DNA from: Chloroflexota bacterium
Lineage (GTDB): Bacteria > Chloroflexota > Chloroflexia > Chloroheliales > Chloroheliaceae
Assembly (NCBI GenBank): GCA_028287745.1
Contig: JAQBPB010000019.1
Coordinates: 62,001-126,000, forward strand
DNA: 64,000 nt
Direction of reading: 5' to 3'
Notes under the pieces: generated by a model
The model's input: the letters and a program-made list of their open reading frames with translations, nothing else
Told to the model about the DNA's origin: nothing
Database searches by the model: none
In this document: positions 9,954 through 18,650 of the stretch, one piece after another
How the letters are laid out: every line of letters begins with the position of its first letter
How positions within the stretch are numbered: position 1 is the stretch's first letter
Position numbers and translations under genes: made by a program

Positions 9954-10484
9954 ATGAAATCCCCTACTGAACAAAACGAAGAAAAGTCTCACGGCCGGGA
10001 ATGGCTGAAAAATAGCCAGAAATGGGCGGGTAAAGCTTCCTTACCGTTAATGACCCACCTGGGCCGGGCTTCCCACCTGGTAACCCAGAAGCTGGTCGCC
10101 GAAATAAAAATTAGCATTTCTCAAATACGGGTCCTGTTTGAAGCACTGGACCCTAACGGGGTCAGCCAGTCTTTCCTGGGCAAGCGCTACAACGTTGACC
10201 CAGCCTCCATAACCCGCACCGTCCAGGCAATGGAGCGCGACGGGCTGATTACCCGTAAACCGGATGCCTCGGATAACCGGCTCATGCGAGTTTACATTAC
10301 CGAAAAAGGGCGCGAGTTACTAGAAACCATCCCACCCCGCCTGTTCCAGTTCGAGCAGTATTTATTAGAGGGCTGGACCGAGAGTGAAATCATCCAGTTA
10401 CATTCCTTCCTGGACCGCATTGAGCAGCGGATGGATATAGATCAACATATAAAGCGTTATAATCAAGAAAGAGAGGCTCACTAG
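9954..10484 (+). CDS. MarR-family transcriptional regulator
   Basis: About 176 residues from the ATG at 9954 (MKSPTEQNEEKSHGREWL). An upstream in-frame ATG at 9903 lies within the operator dyads and too close to the predicted transcript start to carry a ribosome site. The winged helix-turn-helix is clear: SQSFLGKRYNVDPASITRTV (recognition helix), then MERDGLITRKPDASDNRLMR (wing) and VYITEKGRELL. It is co-transcribed with the efflux gene that starts 4 nt after its stop, so it probably represses both. The inducing ligand cannot be read from the sequence. Confidence 0.9.
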   Translation: MKSPTEQNEEKSHGREWLKNSQKWAGKASLPLMTHLGRASHLVTQKLVAEIKISISQIRVLFEALDPNGVSQSFLGKRYNVDPASITRTVQAMERDGLITRKPDASDNRLMRVYITEKGRELLETIPPRLFQFEQYLLEGWTESEIIQLHSFLDRIEQRMDIDQHIKRYNQEREAH

Positions 10485-10488
10485 CCTT

Positions 10489-12135
10489 ATGTCCCCACGT
10501 ATCGACAAAGGAGCGCCAGGGGCACTCAAGACCAAACAACCTTCGGAAAATAAAACTACTCTGCTGGCCCTGTGGGCCATTATTATGAGCATGCTGCTGA
10601 CAGCCCTTGACCAGACGATTGTCAACCCTGCAATGCCGCGCATCGTTGAGGAACTCCAGGGATTTTCGCTTTTTGCCTGGGTTAGTACTGCATATTTGCT
10701 TACCTCAACCGCCACTATTCCAATTGCCGGTAAACTGGGAGACATGTTCGGGCGGAAGCCGGTGTTGTTAATATCGGTAGTCCTTTTCTTGCTTGGTTCG
10801 CTGTTGAGTGGCGCGGCGCCTTCTATGGTCTGGCTGGTAATCTTTCGCGGTATCCAGGGTATCGGGGCCGGGGCTTTACAGGCCAATGTATTTACCTCGA
10901 TTGCCGAATTATTTCCTGAACCGGCCCGCCGGGCCCGCTGGCAAGGCGTTGTCGCGGCGGTCTTTGGCGTGTCGTCCGTAATTGGGCCTGCCCTGGGCGG
11001 GTTTATCACTGATAACCTGGACTGGCGCTGGGTCTTCTATGTCAATGTTCCGGTAGGGGCCCTGGCTATCGTGGCTCTCGTCCTTTACTTACCTTCCAAT
11101 AAAGGGGTCGGGGAACGCAAGATTGACTGGTGGGGCGCTACAACTATTACCGGGGCGGTTGTCTCTTTACTCCTGGCCCTTACCTGGGGCGGCCAGGAAC
11201 CACCCAGGGGTTATGCCTGGACCAGCCCCCAGATCCTGGGCCTGCTGGCAGTATCTGTCATCCTGACCGGCTTATTTATCTGGATTGAGTCCAGGGTGGC
11301 CGAACCGATTATTCCGCTGCATCTGTTCAAGTCAGCCACAGTAAGGCTCATTTCGATGATTACCTTCAGCATGGGTGTCATAATGATGGGAGCCCTGTAC
11401 TTTATCCCGCTGTATGTGCAGGTAGTCCAGGGCCAGTCGGCTTCCAGTTCCGGCGCGATTATGACCCCGCTGGCAATTGCCCTGGTCATAACCAATATTC
11501 TGACCGGCCAGTTCGTTTCGTCCAAAGGCGCGCTTAAGCCGCCAATGATCGCCGGGGCGGCAATTACGGTCCTGAGTGTGGGCCTTCTGACGCTGCTCAA
11601 CGTATCCTCCCAGCCCTGGGAAGTAACCCTGTATATGATTATTATGGGGCTTGGCCTGGGCCTTATAATGCCGATTACCACTATCGCGGTCCAGGAGAGC
11701 GTGGCGCGGCGCGACCTGGGATCAAGTATTTCCAGTGTGCAATTCTTCCGGTCCATTGGCAGCACGATTGGTGTAGCGCTGATCGGTACGGTTGTAACCA
11801 ACAGCTATATCAGCAACATCAACGCGGCCCCCGGGGTAGCGTCCTTACCTGCGCCGCTGTTAACTAACGTCCAGGAGCCTCAAAACCTTCTTAACCCGCA
11901 GGTAGCGGCCAGCTTGCCGGTGGAAATGATTGATACGGTGCGCGGCGCTTTGACCAACGCGGTCAACGGCGGCTACTTGATGGCCCTGGCAGTAAGCTTT
12001 GTGGCCCTGGCTATGACCCTGGCGGTTCCTTCTATGCGCATCCAGACCAGTAATAGGAAGAAAACCAGCCATGCGGCTGCGGAAGACGGTACTCCCGGTG
12101 CAGCCCAGTCCATGTCATCTCCTTCACATGATTAA
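10489..12135 (+). CDS. MFS drug efflux transporter, DHA2 (EmrB/QacA) family
   Basis: A 548-residue inner-membrane protein with about 14 hydrophobic helices. Motifs include LTALDQTIVNPAMPRI in helix 1 (motif D1), GKLGDMFGRKPVLL (motif A between helices 2 and 3) and a GxxxGPxxGG-like SSVIGPALGGFITD (motif C, antiporter signature). It should export toxic organic compounds in exchange for protons. It starts 4 nt after marR and is followed by a terminator at 12170-12205. GAGAGG lies about 12 nt before the ATG. The substrate range is unknown. Confidence 0.92.
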   Translation: MSPRIDKGAPGALKTKQPSENKTTLLALWAIIMSMLLTALDQTIVNPAMPRIVEELQGFSLFAWVSTAYLLTSTATIPIAGKLGDMFGRKPVLLISVVLFLLGSLLSGAAPSMVWLVIFRGIQGIGAGALQANVFTSIAELFPEPARRARWQGVVAAVFGVSSVIGPALGGFITDNLDWRWVFYVNVPVGALAIVALVLYLPSNKGVGERKIDWWGATTITGAVVSLLLALTWGGQEPPRGYAWTSPQILGLLAVSVILTGLFIWIESRVAEPIIPLHLFKSATVRLISMITFSMGVIMMGALYFIPLYVQVVQGQSASSSGAIMTPLAIALVITNILTGQFVSSKGALKPPMIAGAAITVLSVGLLTLLNVSSQPWEVTLYMIIMGLGLGLIMPITTIAVQESVARRDLGSSISSVQFFRSIGSTIGVALIGTVVTNSYISNINAAPGVASLPAPLLTNVQEPQNLLNPQVAASLPVEMIDTVRGALTNAVNGGYLMALAVSFVALAMTLAVPSMRIQTSNRKKTSHAAAEDGTPGAAQSMSSPSHD

Positions 12136-12169
12136 GCCGGTATAGCAATCTAGCGATCTATATGAACAA

Positions 12170-12205
12170 AAAGCGCCCTTTTCTTTATATAAAAGGGCCT
12201 TTTTG
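12170..12205 (+). terminator. Intrinsic terminator of the marR-MFS operon
   Basis: An 8-bp stem GCCCTTTT/AAAAGGGC (12175-12198) with an 8-nt loop, followed by a T-rich run. The stretch 12206-12440 holds only AT-rich leader sequence for the next gene. Confidence 0.75.
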
Positions 12206-12440
12206 TTTTTAAAATTAATGACCGGATTTCCGCTGCAATGAAGATCACATATTGTGAGAGAAAAAGGTCACTTTTTGTTTCTTTAGTAAGGTGCTAAATT
12301 GGTATATACATTAACAAGGACTTATGATAAACTTACTAAAATGGTTTAAACTAACCAATATTTCTACCAGATATAACAATAATTTAATATAACCTGCGCT
12401 GGCCTACCAATACTAACTTAACTCAAAGGAGTATCCTTAG

Positions 12441-14453
12441 GTGTACAACAACCTTTTAAGGCTAATTAAAGGACGAGATATTCAGCTAAAAGCAGTTATT
12501 AGTACTGCCCTGGCTTCTTATGTCCTCCAGCTAAGTGCAATTTTGTTGCACTGGCATCTCTGGGCGATTGCTCTGGCAACTCTAATTCCCTGGATTCCCC
12601 TTTTCACAATGAAAGTACTGTATAACAGCCGCCACTATGGCTTTATGGCCTTCTATATGGTACTGATGTTGGTACAGGTCGGTCACGTGGGTGAGCATGT
12701 CGTCCAGATGGGCGAGTATATGGCTTATCGCGAACACTTTTATACCGGTCAATTTCAAATCAACCAGAACAGTAACGCCCGGATGGTAGTCTTAAACGCT
12801 GCCAATCACCAGAACATTGCGCCACTGACCACCGGAACAAAACTAATTGAAGCAATTAATTTAAATCCGCCCCAGTCGGACGTCTTTGTTGATCCGGTGA
12901 CCAATAAGGCGGTGGTCTATCCAAATTGCGGTGGTTGGACCTGGAACGGGCCGGGCTGCCCTTCCGCCCATGGGGTTTTTGGTGAACTGGACCGCGAGTT
13001 AATTCACTTCCTGTGGGACGGCGCGATTTTGATTGCCTGTGCCGTTCTTTTCTTCCGGTTCCGGGATAACCCCTGGACCAAGTGGGGTTTGCTGGCAGCG
13101 TTTATCCACCAGATTGAACACATTTTCCTGTATGGTGCCAGCCTGGTTCCTTCAGGCTATCCGGGAGCGGGTACTTTCCTGGGCCTTTACGCTAAACAGT
13201 TGGACGCCGGGTTAATGGCCCATAACGGGGTCCTTGCCTCGGCCATTCCGTTCTACAACGACATTTCGCCGAACCGGATCAATATCCATTTTATTTATAA
13301 CGTGCTGGTAATGATTCCGATGATCCTTTCCTTTGCTTACGAGGTCAAACGAATCTATGATGAGTGGTTAGCCAAAGCCCTGCCGAATTTGAGCCGGGAC
13401 CAGTTGATTTACTTCAGCCAGGCGGCTACGCCAAGTAAATTCGAAGCCAACCAGATCATCTTTAACCAGGGTGACGCGGCGGACCGTTTCTATATCATTA
13501 CCCAGGGCCAGGTTCAGATCCTGCGGGCCGACAAGCGCGGCTTCCAGAAGCCGGTTGCCACTTTGAGCGAAGGCGCTTACTTTGGTGAAATCGGTATCCT
13601 GGGGCGGACCCGCCGTACCGCTACGGTTAAAACGATTACCCCCGTTGAAGTGTTAAGCCTGGACGAAAATACCTTCCGGTCAATGATAGCGGCCAGCGGC
13701 GAAAGCTACAAAGATGTAGACATTATCGTTAAGCGGCGTATCAAGCAACTTGGCGCGGTCCAGGGCAAGAATATTGACCGCAAAATCGATGCCGACCCGG
13801 ATTTACTGGTCAAGAGCCGGGTTATCCAGGGCTGGTTGGATGATATGGAATATAAGAGCCAGCTTTTGAACTGGAACGGCCTGGCCGAACCGGTCGCGCC
13901 CCAGGGTGGGAATGTAAACCGCAACGGCACGCCCGGGCCGGTCACACCTTCTTTCCCGAACGCCCAGGCCGCGGTTACGGTCCTGCCGCCGCCCTCCCAT
14001 AATCCGCAGTATACCGGTGGTTCAAACCCAACGGTCCAATCGCCGGTTCCCGGTGCGGTTGCCTATCCTCCGGCCCCGGCGCCCGGTATAGCGGTTCAGG
14101 GCAACGGCTATAATGGACCGCCGCCAGGTGGGGTAATTGGTAGCCTGAAAGTGCGCAGCGGCAATTCCACCGGGCAGCGCTTTGAAATAAACGCGCCCCG
14201 GGTAGTGATTGGACGGCGCAGCAATAAGCCCAGCAGCAACGGCCCCCTCTATATGGTGGACGATAACCGGGTCAGCCGGGAACACATCGAGATTGTGCGG
14301 CAGCCGGATGGCGTCTACCTGCGCGACCTCGGCAGTTCCAACGGCACCTGGCTGAACGGCACCCAGCTGGAAGGCACGCCGGTCCGCCTGGACGATGGCG
14401 CTGAAATCCGGTTAGGGACGGACACGGTACTTACTTACCGCTACGGCCAGTAA
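12441..14453 (+). CDS. Six-helix membrane protein with cyclic-nucleotide-binding and FHA domains
   Basis: A 670-residue protein starting with GTG at 12441; AAAGGAG lies about 10 nt upstream. Residues 1 to about 310 hold roughly six membrane helices, two carrying His/Glu clusters (HVGEHVVQMGEY, FIHQIEHIFLYG) that could bind metal. Residues about 325-435 form a cNMP-binding domain (IIFNQGDAADRFYIITQGQV, then FGEIGILGRTRRTATV). A Pro/Gly-rich linker follows, and residues about 568-668 form an FHA domain (VIGRRSNKP, RVSREHIEI, DLGSSNGTWLNG). It looks like a membrane module read out by nucleotide and phospho-threonine binding. I recognise no family for the membrane part. It is monocistronic, with its own terminator. 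Confidence 0.85.
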   Translation: MYNNLLRLIKGRDIQLKAVISTALASYVLQLSAILLHWHLWAIALATLIPWIPLFTMKVLYNSRHYGFMAFYMVLMLVQVGHVGEHVVQMGEYMAYREHFYTGQFQINQNSNARMVVLNAANHQNIAPLTTGTKLIEAINLNPPQSDVFVDPVTNKAVVYPNCGGWTWNGPGCPSAHGVFGELDRELIHFLWDGAILIACAVLFFRFRDNPWTKWGLLAAFIHQIEHIFLYGASLVPSGYPGAGTFLGLYAKQLDAGLMAHNGVLASAIPFYNDISPNRINIHFIYNVLVMIPMILSFAYEVKRIYDEWLAKALPNLSRDQLIYFSQAATPSKFEANQIIFNQGDAADRFYIITQGQVQILRADKRGFQKPVATLSEGAYFGEIGILGRTRRTATVKTITPVEVLSLDENTFRSMIAASGESYKDVDIIVKRRIKQLGAVQGKNIDRKIDADPDLLVKSRVIQGWLDDMEYKSQLLNWNGLAEPVAPQGGNVNRNGTPGPVTPSFPNAQAAVTVLPPPSHNPQYTGGSNPTVQSPVPGAVAYPPAPAPGIAVQGNGYNGPPPGGVIGSLKVRSGNSTGQRFEINAPRVVIGRRSNKPSSNGPLYMVDDNRVSREHIEIVRQPDGVYLRDLGSSNGTWLNGTQLEGTPVRLDDGAEIRLGTDTVLTYRYGQ

Positions 14454-14467
14454 CTACAATTAGCTTG

Positions 14468-14512
14468 AACAGGATGGCTGGGATTTATAATCCTGCCCAT
14501 CCTGTTTGATTT
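14468..14512 (+). terminator. Intrinsic terminator
   Basis: A 10-bp perfect stem AACAGGATGG/CCATCCTGTT (14468-14506) with an inner GGAT/ATCC pairing, followed by TGATTTT. It separates the two cNMP/FHA genes. Confidence 0.75.
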
Positions 14513-14546
14513 TGAGTTAGTAACATTAGTAAACGGGGAAGGGTTA

Positions 14547-16745
14547 ATGCAAACAAGCGACAAGAAGCGAATTTTAATCCTGGGCGGGGGTTTTGGTGGC
14601 GTAACAACCGCTCAACGCTTGCAGAAATACTACAAAAATTCCCGCGATGTAGAAATAACCCTGGTTAACCGCGAAAATTTCTTTGTCTTTGTGCCGATGC
14701 TTGCCAGCGCAGCAGCTGGCAGTATCGATACGCTGCATATTGTTAACCCTATCCGCCGGATGGCCCCTAAGATAAACTTCCGGGAAGAGGAAGTGCTGGG
14801 TATAGACCTGCGCCACCGCCAGGTGGTGACGACCTCGAATATTACCGGGCGCGAAAGTTTGCTGCCTTTCGACCAACTGGTAGTCGCCCTGGGCAATGTA
14901 ATTAATCTTTCCAGTTTGCCCGGCCTGGCCCAGCACGGCAAAACCATGAAAACGCTGGGTGACGCCCTGCACCTGCGCAACCATGTTATCTCAATGCTGG
15001 AAGCGGCCGACATCGAAACCGACCCGCAGTTGCGCCAGGAAATGCTGACCTTTGTGGTAGCCGGGGCCGGTTACAGCGGTGTAGAAACTATTGGTGAACT
15101 TAACGACCTGGTCCACGATATTTCAAAAAGTTATCGCTCCATAACCAAAGAGAGCCTGAAGCTGATTCTCCTGCACAGCGGCGAGCGAATCTTGCCGGAA
15201 ATGCCGGAGAGCCTGGCCGAATTCGCGCTCAAGAAGCTACGGCAGCGTGGCGTCGATGTGCGGCTAAAGACCCGTATCGCGGCGGCAACCCCCCGCGAAG
15301 CTATTTTGAAGTCGGGCGAACGGATTGCCACCCGCACCCTGGTTTCAACGGTAGGCAGCGCCCCTAACCCGGCCTTATCTTCGCTGGGTGTGGAGCGGGA
15401 AAAGGGCCGGATTATCACTGACCAGTTCATGAGTGTGCCGGGTATGGCTGGTTTGTGGGCTTTAGGTGACTGTGCGGCGGTGCCTAATGCGGCCTCCAAA
15501 GGCGAATATTCCCCGCCAACCGCCCAGTACGCCTTGCGGCAAGGTAAGAAACTGGCCGATAACATATCGGCGATGCTGGCAGGGCAGCCTGACCGGCGCA
15601 AGGCATTTTCGTTTCCGGGCCTGGGCCAACTCTGCCTGGTGGGGCACCGCTCCGGGGTAGCCGAAATGATGGGCGGCATTAAACTCTCCGGCTTTATCGC
15701 CTGGGTAATGTGGCGCAACATTTATCTTTCCAAGCTGCCTAGCTGGGACCGCAAGCTGCGGGTAGGGCTCAACTGGGGCCTGGACCTGATCTTACCGCGT
15801 GATATGACTCAGCTGAATCTCAGCCGGTCGCAGGCCATTAACCAGGTCCACTACGAGCCGGGCGATTACATTTTCCGCCAGGGGGATGTCGGCAACTTTT
15901 TCTATGTTGTATCAAGCGGGCAGGTCGAGATTTCTCGGGAGAAAGGCAACCAGGTAGTCGGTCTTGCCACCCTGGGACCGGGCGAACATTTCGGTGAGGC
16001 GGCTTTGATGCAGGGCAAGCGCCGGAACGCTTCGGCCCGGGCGGTCGGCCCGGTTGACCTGATCGTACTTGGACATGACGACTTCAACAGCCTGGCCGGC
16101 ACATGGCTTAAGTTTACCGAAAGTATCCAGGCCTTGACCCAGGAGCGCGAGTCTGACCCGGCCTTTGCCAGCCGCCTGTTCGAAGCGAGCCAGGACTTCC
16201 GGACCGCTTTTGCTTCCAGTTACTTTAATAACGTGGTCCTGCCCATTACCCCCGTCCAGAAGCCTACACCGGGGCCGGTTGTGGATAGGCCAGCCATCCA
16301 CCCACCTGTTACACCCAATCCAGACCCGGTGGCGCCGCCCATTTCACCTTACGGCCCGGTACCAGGGCCATTTCGACCAAATACCGGGCCGGGTGGCCCA
16401 GACGCGAACCAGCCCGGCAGTGGGGCCTATGCTATATCGGTGCCGGTACCTCCCGTTCCACCGCCTTTCCGGCCCCGGTTTATTCGCTCCGATGGCGCGG
16501 AACTGCCTTTGAACCTGGAAGAAATGCGGATAGGCCGCAGCCCGGAAAACCACATTGTCCTGAACGATAAGCAGGCCAGCCGCAGCCATGCCCTGCTGAA
16601 CCGCCGCAACGGCGCCTATGTCCTTACGGACCAGCAGACCTCCAACGGCACTTTCGTCAACGGGCAGGCTGTTAAGAGCCATACCCTCATGGATGGCGAC
16701 CGGGTCAGGATCGGTTCCAGCGAGTTTGTTTTCAGGAGTAGTTAA
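14547..16745 (+). CDS. Type II NADH:quinone oxidoreductase fused to cNMP-binding and FHA domains
   Basis: A 732-residue fusion. Residues 1 to about 425 are NDH-2: an FAD-binding ILILGGGFGGVTTAQRL, a NAD-binding VVAGAGYSGVETIGEL and the FAD-contacting LWALGDCAAVP. It would oxidise NADH and reduce (mena)quinone at the membrane without proton pumping. Residues about 432-525 are a cNMP-binding domain (YIFRQGDVGNFFYVVSSGQV, HFGEAALMQGKRRNASARAV). A Pro-rich linker follows, and residues about 648-731 are an FHA domain (RIGRSPENHIVL, ASRSHALLNRRNG, TSNGTFVNG). Standard NDH-2 is about 400-450 residues and lacks these additions. The same two regulatory domains end the upstream gene. This suggests direct control of respiratory electron entry by cyclic nucleotide and phospho-threonine signals. 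Confidence 0.93.
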   Translation: MQTSDKKRILILGGGFGGVTTAQRLQKYYKNSRDVEITLVNRENFFVFVPMLASAAAGSIDTLHIVNPIRRMAPKINFREEEVLGIDLRHRQVVTTSNITGRESLLPFDQLVVALGNVINLSSLPGLAQHGKTMKTLGDALHLRNHVISMLEAADIETDPQLRQEMLTFVVAGAGYSGVETIGELNDLVHDISKSYRSITKESLKLILLHSGERILPEMPESLAEFALKKLRQRGVDVRLKTRIAAATPREAILKSGERIATRTLVSTVGSAPNPALSSLGVEREKGRIITDQFMSVPGMAGLWALGDCAAVPNAASKGEYSPPTAQYALRQGKKLADNISAMLAGQPDRRKAFSFPGLGQLCLVGHRSGVAEMMGGIKLSGFIAWVMWRNIYLSKLPSWDRKLRVGLNWGLDLILPRDMTQLNLSRSQAINQVHYEPGDYIFRQGDVGNFFYVVSSGQVEISREKGNQVVGLATLGPGEHFGEAALMQGKRRNASARAVGPVDLIVLGHDDFNSLAGTWLKFTESIQALTQERESDPAFASRLFEASQDFRTAFASSYFNNVVLPITPVQKPTPGPVVDRPAIHPPVTPNPDPVAPPISPYGPVPGPFRPNTGPGGPDANQPGSGAYAISVPVPPVPPPFRPRFIRSDGAELPLNLEEMRIGRSPENHIVLNDKQASRSHALLNRRNGAYVLTDQQTSNGTFVNGQAVKSHTLMDGDRVRIGSSEFVFRSS

Positions 16746-16802
16746 GGGCTTTCAGCGTATCCAGTTACAGCAAAGGGGCTGTAAAGTTCCGCAATTTAAT
16801 GC

Positions 16803-17006
16803 TATAATTTTTTTGCGAATATAATTACTTCGCCTGGAAAGTTTTAAGCATGCGAAAGCACCTGGCACGGCCGCCCTGCTAGAATTCAGGAGTTTACTCC
16901 AAAACTTCCCGGACCTACTCTCTCCCACGTAGGTTTGCTTTTCTATTTGCCCTGAAGTCCCACCCACAACCGGATGACCTTGACGGCGCTTGACGCCGCC
17001 TTTTTA
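16803..17006 (+). promoter_or_regulatory. Candidate leader RNA with weak terminator upstream of the rRNA methyltransferase gene
   Basis: An extended -10 (TG then TATAAT at 16803-16808) would start a transcript near 16815. The region holds small hairpins: TGCGAAAGCA with a GNRA loop, GGAGTTTACTCC, and ACCTAC/GTAGGT near 16914-16933. It ends in a short GC stem (CGGCG/CGCCG) followed by TTTTT at about 16983-17006. The methyltransferase starts 90 nt later. It matches no riboswitch consensus I know, so an attenuator role is inference. Confidence 0.35.
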
Positions 17007-17094
17007 CGTGCAAAAAATTCCGGCCCTGCGCTCGTGGTCCACCTTTTCTGTTCTTTTTTCAACCTTAACCGGCTAACAGAAGAAAGAACAGGAA

Positions 17095-17733
17095 ATGGAA
17101 TATATTTATGGTAAAAAAACCGCCCGGATGGACGGTACAACTTTAGCTGCCCGGCTTGGTGGTTACGCTGAAATCGGGCTTGACCTGGGTACGGGCGACG
17201 GCCGTTACGTTGAGCAAGTGGCCCGGCAAAACCCGCAGCAGTTCTTGATTGGGATTGACGCCTGTCGCGAGAATCTTGTAAAGGTTTCAAACCGGGCGGC
17301 GGGCAACACGCTGTTTCTAATCGCTAACGCCGAAGCTTTACCGGCCGAACTCAGCGGTCTGGCTGATTTTATTACGCTTAACTTTCCCTGGGGCAGCCTT
17401 TTGACCGGGCTTTTAGAAACGGAGTCACGGCTAATCGCAAACCTCCGGATGGTCGCAAAGGCAGGGGCGCGGCTTGAACTACGGTTGAACGAAAGCGCCA
17501 TCCGTCAGGCCGGTTGGAGTCTTGACCGGGCCTGTGGACAGGTTGTTATGAACCTGGAAAAGGCCGGGTTTGCCCTGAACCCGGCCTGTAGGTTGGCACT
17601 TGCTGATTTACGGCGCTTTCCTTCGAGTTGGGCCAGGCGGCTTGGCTCGGGCCAGGAAGGCCAGACGCTTTTTCTATCGGGGGGTTACCGGGAACAAAGG
17701 GTTGGTGAAATAGCCGACCGGAAATCAGCATAA
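17095..17733 (+). CDS. Putative 16S rRNA (adenine-1408-N1) methyltransferase, KamB/NpmA-like
   Basis: A 212-residue SAM-dependent methyltransferase. Motif I is GLDLGTGDGRYVEQVARQNP, the acidic end of beta-2 is IGIDACRENL, and a later segment reads IANAEALPAELSGLADFITL then NFPWGSLLTGLL. The AESLP-like and FPWGSLL segments are the hallmark of KamB/NpmA enzymes. These methylate A1408 in the decoding site and block aminoglycosides such as kanamycin and apramycin. Environmental homologues occur with unknown activity. The ATG at 17095 has only an AGGA very close upstream; a second ATG at 17128 is possible. Family assignment is fairly secure; rRNA position and resistance are inferred. Confidence 0.75.
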   Translation: MEYIYGKKTARMDGTTLAARLGGYAEIGLDLGTGDGRYVEQVARQNPQQFLIGIDACRENLVKVSNRAAGNTLFLIANAEALPAELSGLADFITLNFPWGSLLTGLLETESRLIANLRMVAKAGARLELRLNESAIRQAGWSLDRACGQVVMNLEKAGFALNPACRLALADLRRFPSSWARRLGSGQEGQTLFLSGGYREQRVGEIADRKSA

Positions 17734-17753
17734 AGGCGGTTAATTGAGGGAAT

Positions 17754-17781
17754 AGGGGATTCTATTTTATTAGAATCCCCT
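17754..17781. repeat. Perfect hairpin without U-tract between convergent genes
   Basis: An 11-bp perfect inverted repeat (AGGGGATTCTA/TAGAATCCCCT) with a 6-nt loop. It lies between the stops of the methyltransferase gene (+) and the SnoaL-like gene (-). Neither strand has a T-run after the stem, so it may act as a 3'-end stabiliser rather than an intrinsic terminator. Confidence 0.6.
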
Positions 17782-17852
17782 GAAAAAGGCTGGCTGGCGT
17801 TAACCAGTATTAAGAAAGCCTGTCCCCGGTTAGCCTTGTAAGGCTCCCCGGT

Positions 17853-18239
17853 TTAAGGATTTGGGGTTATGCTGTTCCAGATATCAACATCCATTTTCCA
17901 GGCGCCGTCCTCTTGTTTCCAGATAACAACATATTTGCCACGGGCCGTAATGACTTCCTGGTCTTGCTGGATTTGGACTGAGAATTTCCCGATCTCCCGG
18001 GCCATATTGCCAACTTCTTCTACGTCCAGCGTTTCTAGCTTGCCGCCTTTAAAACCCATTTCCAGAAAAGATTGCCAGAAAGCCTGGACAGCCTTGCGGC
18101 CTTCCAAAATCTCAGAATCCGGCGGTAAAACTTTGGCATTGGCAGTGTAAAGGGAAGCTAGTCCGGTAGCATCCCCATTTGCTAGAAAAGCGCCGAATTT
18201 CTCATTATTGGCCTCTATTGTCGCGCGTGTATCAGTCAT
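17853..18239 (-). CDS. SnoaL/DUF4440-like NTF2-fold protein
   Basis: A 128-residue protein with the NTF2-like pattern: helix IEANNEKFGAFLANGDATGL, then ASLYTANAKVLPPDSEIL, then GRKAVQAFWQ, and a closing sheet KYVVIWKQEDGAWKMDVDIW. Members of this family are small cone-shaped proteins that bind or isomerise small molecules; many are annotated as ketosteroid isomerase-like. AAGGAGG about 9 nt upstream supports the ATG at 18239. The gene is monocistronic. No substrate can be assigned. Confidence 0.8.
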   Translation of the reverse strand: MTDTRATIEANNEKFGAFLANGDATGLASLYTANAKVLPPDSEILEGRKAVQAFWQSFLEMGFKGGKLETLDVEEVGNMAREIGKFSVQIQQDQEVITARGKYVVIWKQEDGAWKMDVDIWNSITPNP

Positions 18240-18446
18240 AAGAGATACCTCCTTTATATTTACTATTGAGAAATATCAAGTTAGGTGCAATAAAGTTAAA
18301 ACAACAGGCAAAATCTCTGTAAATTAGTTCTTTATGAGCCTATAATGCTCAATTTTACAGAAAGTGGTTAAATAAATGAATTTTTGGGTAGGTCTTAACG
18401 GTTGGATATATTGTAAACTGGCCCGTGAGTTTAAGCAAGGCTTGTT

Positions 18447-18565
18447 TATAATTATAATAAAAACTGATACCTGGGGTCGGTTGGGCCTGTCACTCTGGCA
18501 CGGGGAGCCGCGCAAAAGCCCGGCGAAGTAGACGCTTTTATTTACTACAGGTAAATAAAAGCGTC
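18447..18565 (+). ncRNA. Candidate small RNA ending in a 15-bp hairpin
   Basis: Two overlapping TATAAT hexamers (18447-18458) precede about 70 nt of GC-rich, hairpin-prone sequence. A perfect 15-bp inverted repeat (GACGCTTTTATTTAC/GTAAATAAAAGCGTC, 18531-18565) with a 5-nt loop follows. No coding frame fits. There is no T-run after the stem, so termination is uncertain, and the hairpin could instead serve the gene ending at 18651. The 18240-18446 and 18566-18650 stretches hold no gene I can see. Confidence 0.25.
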
Positions 18566-18650
18566 ATTTGCAATAAAGGGGCAATATTCCAAAGCTGCGG
18601 ATAAGTACGGAGGGTCCGGTCCTGGTTAAGGAGTGTCTAAGACTCAAAGA

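Noticed and set aside
16815-17006. 6S RNA or tmRNA
   Set aside because: Neither the 6S central-bubble layout nor the tmRNA tRNA-like ends are present.
18324-18515. A 63-codon minus-strand frame between genes
   Set aside because: No ribosome site, no domain, and mixed low-quality composition.
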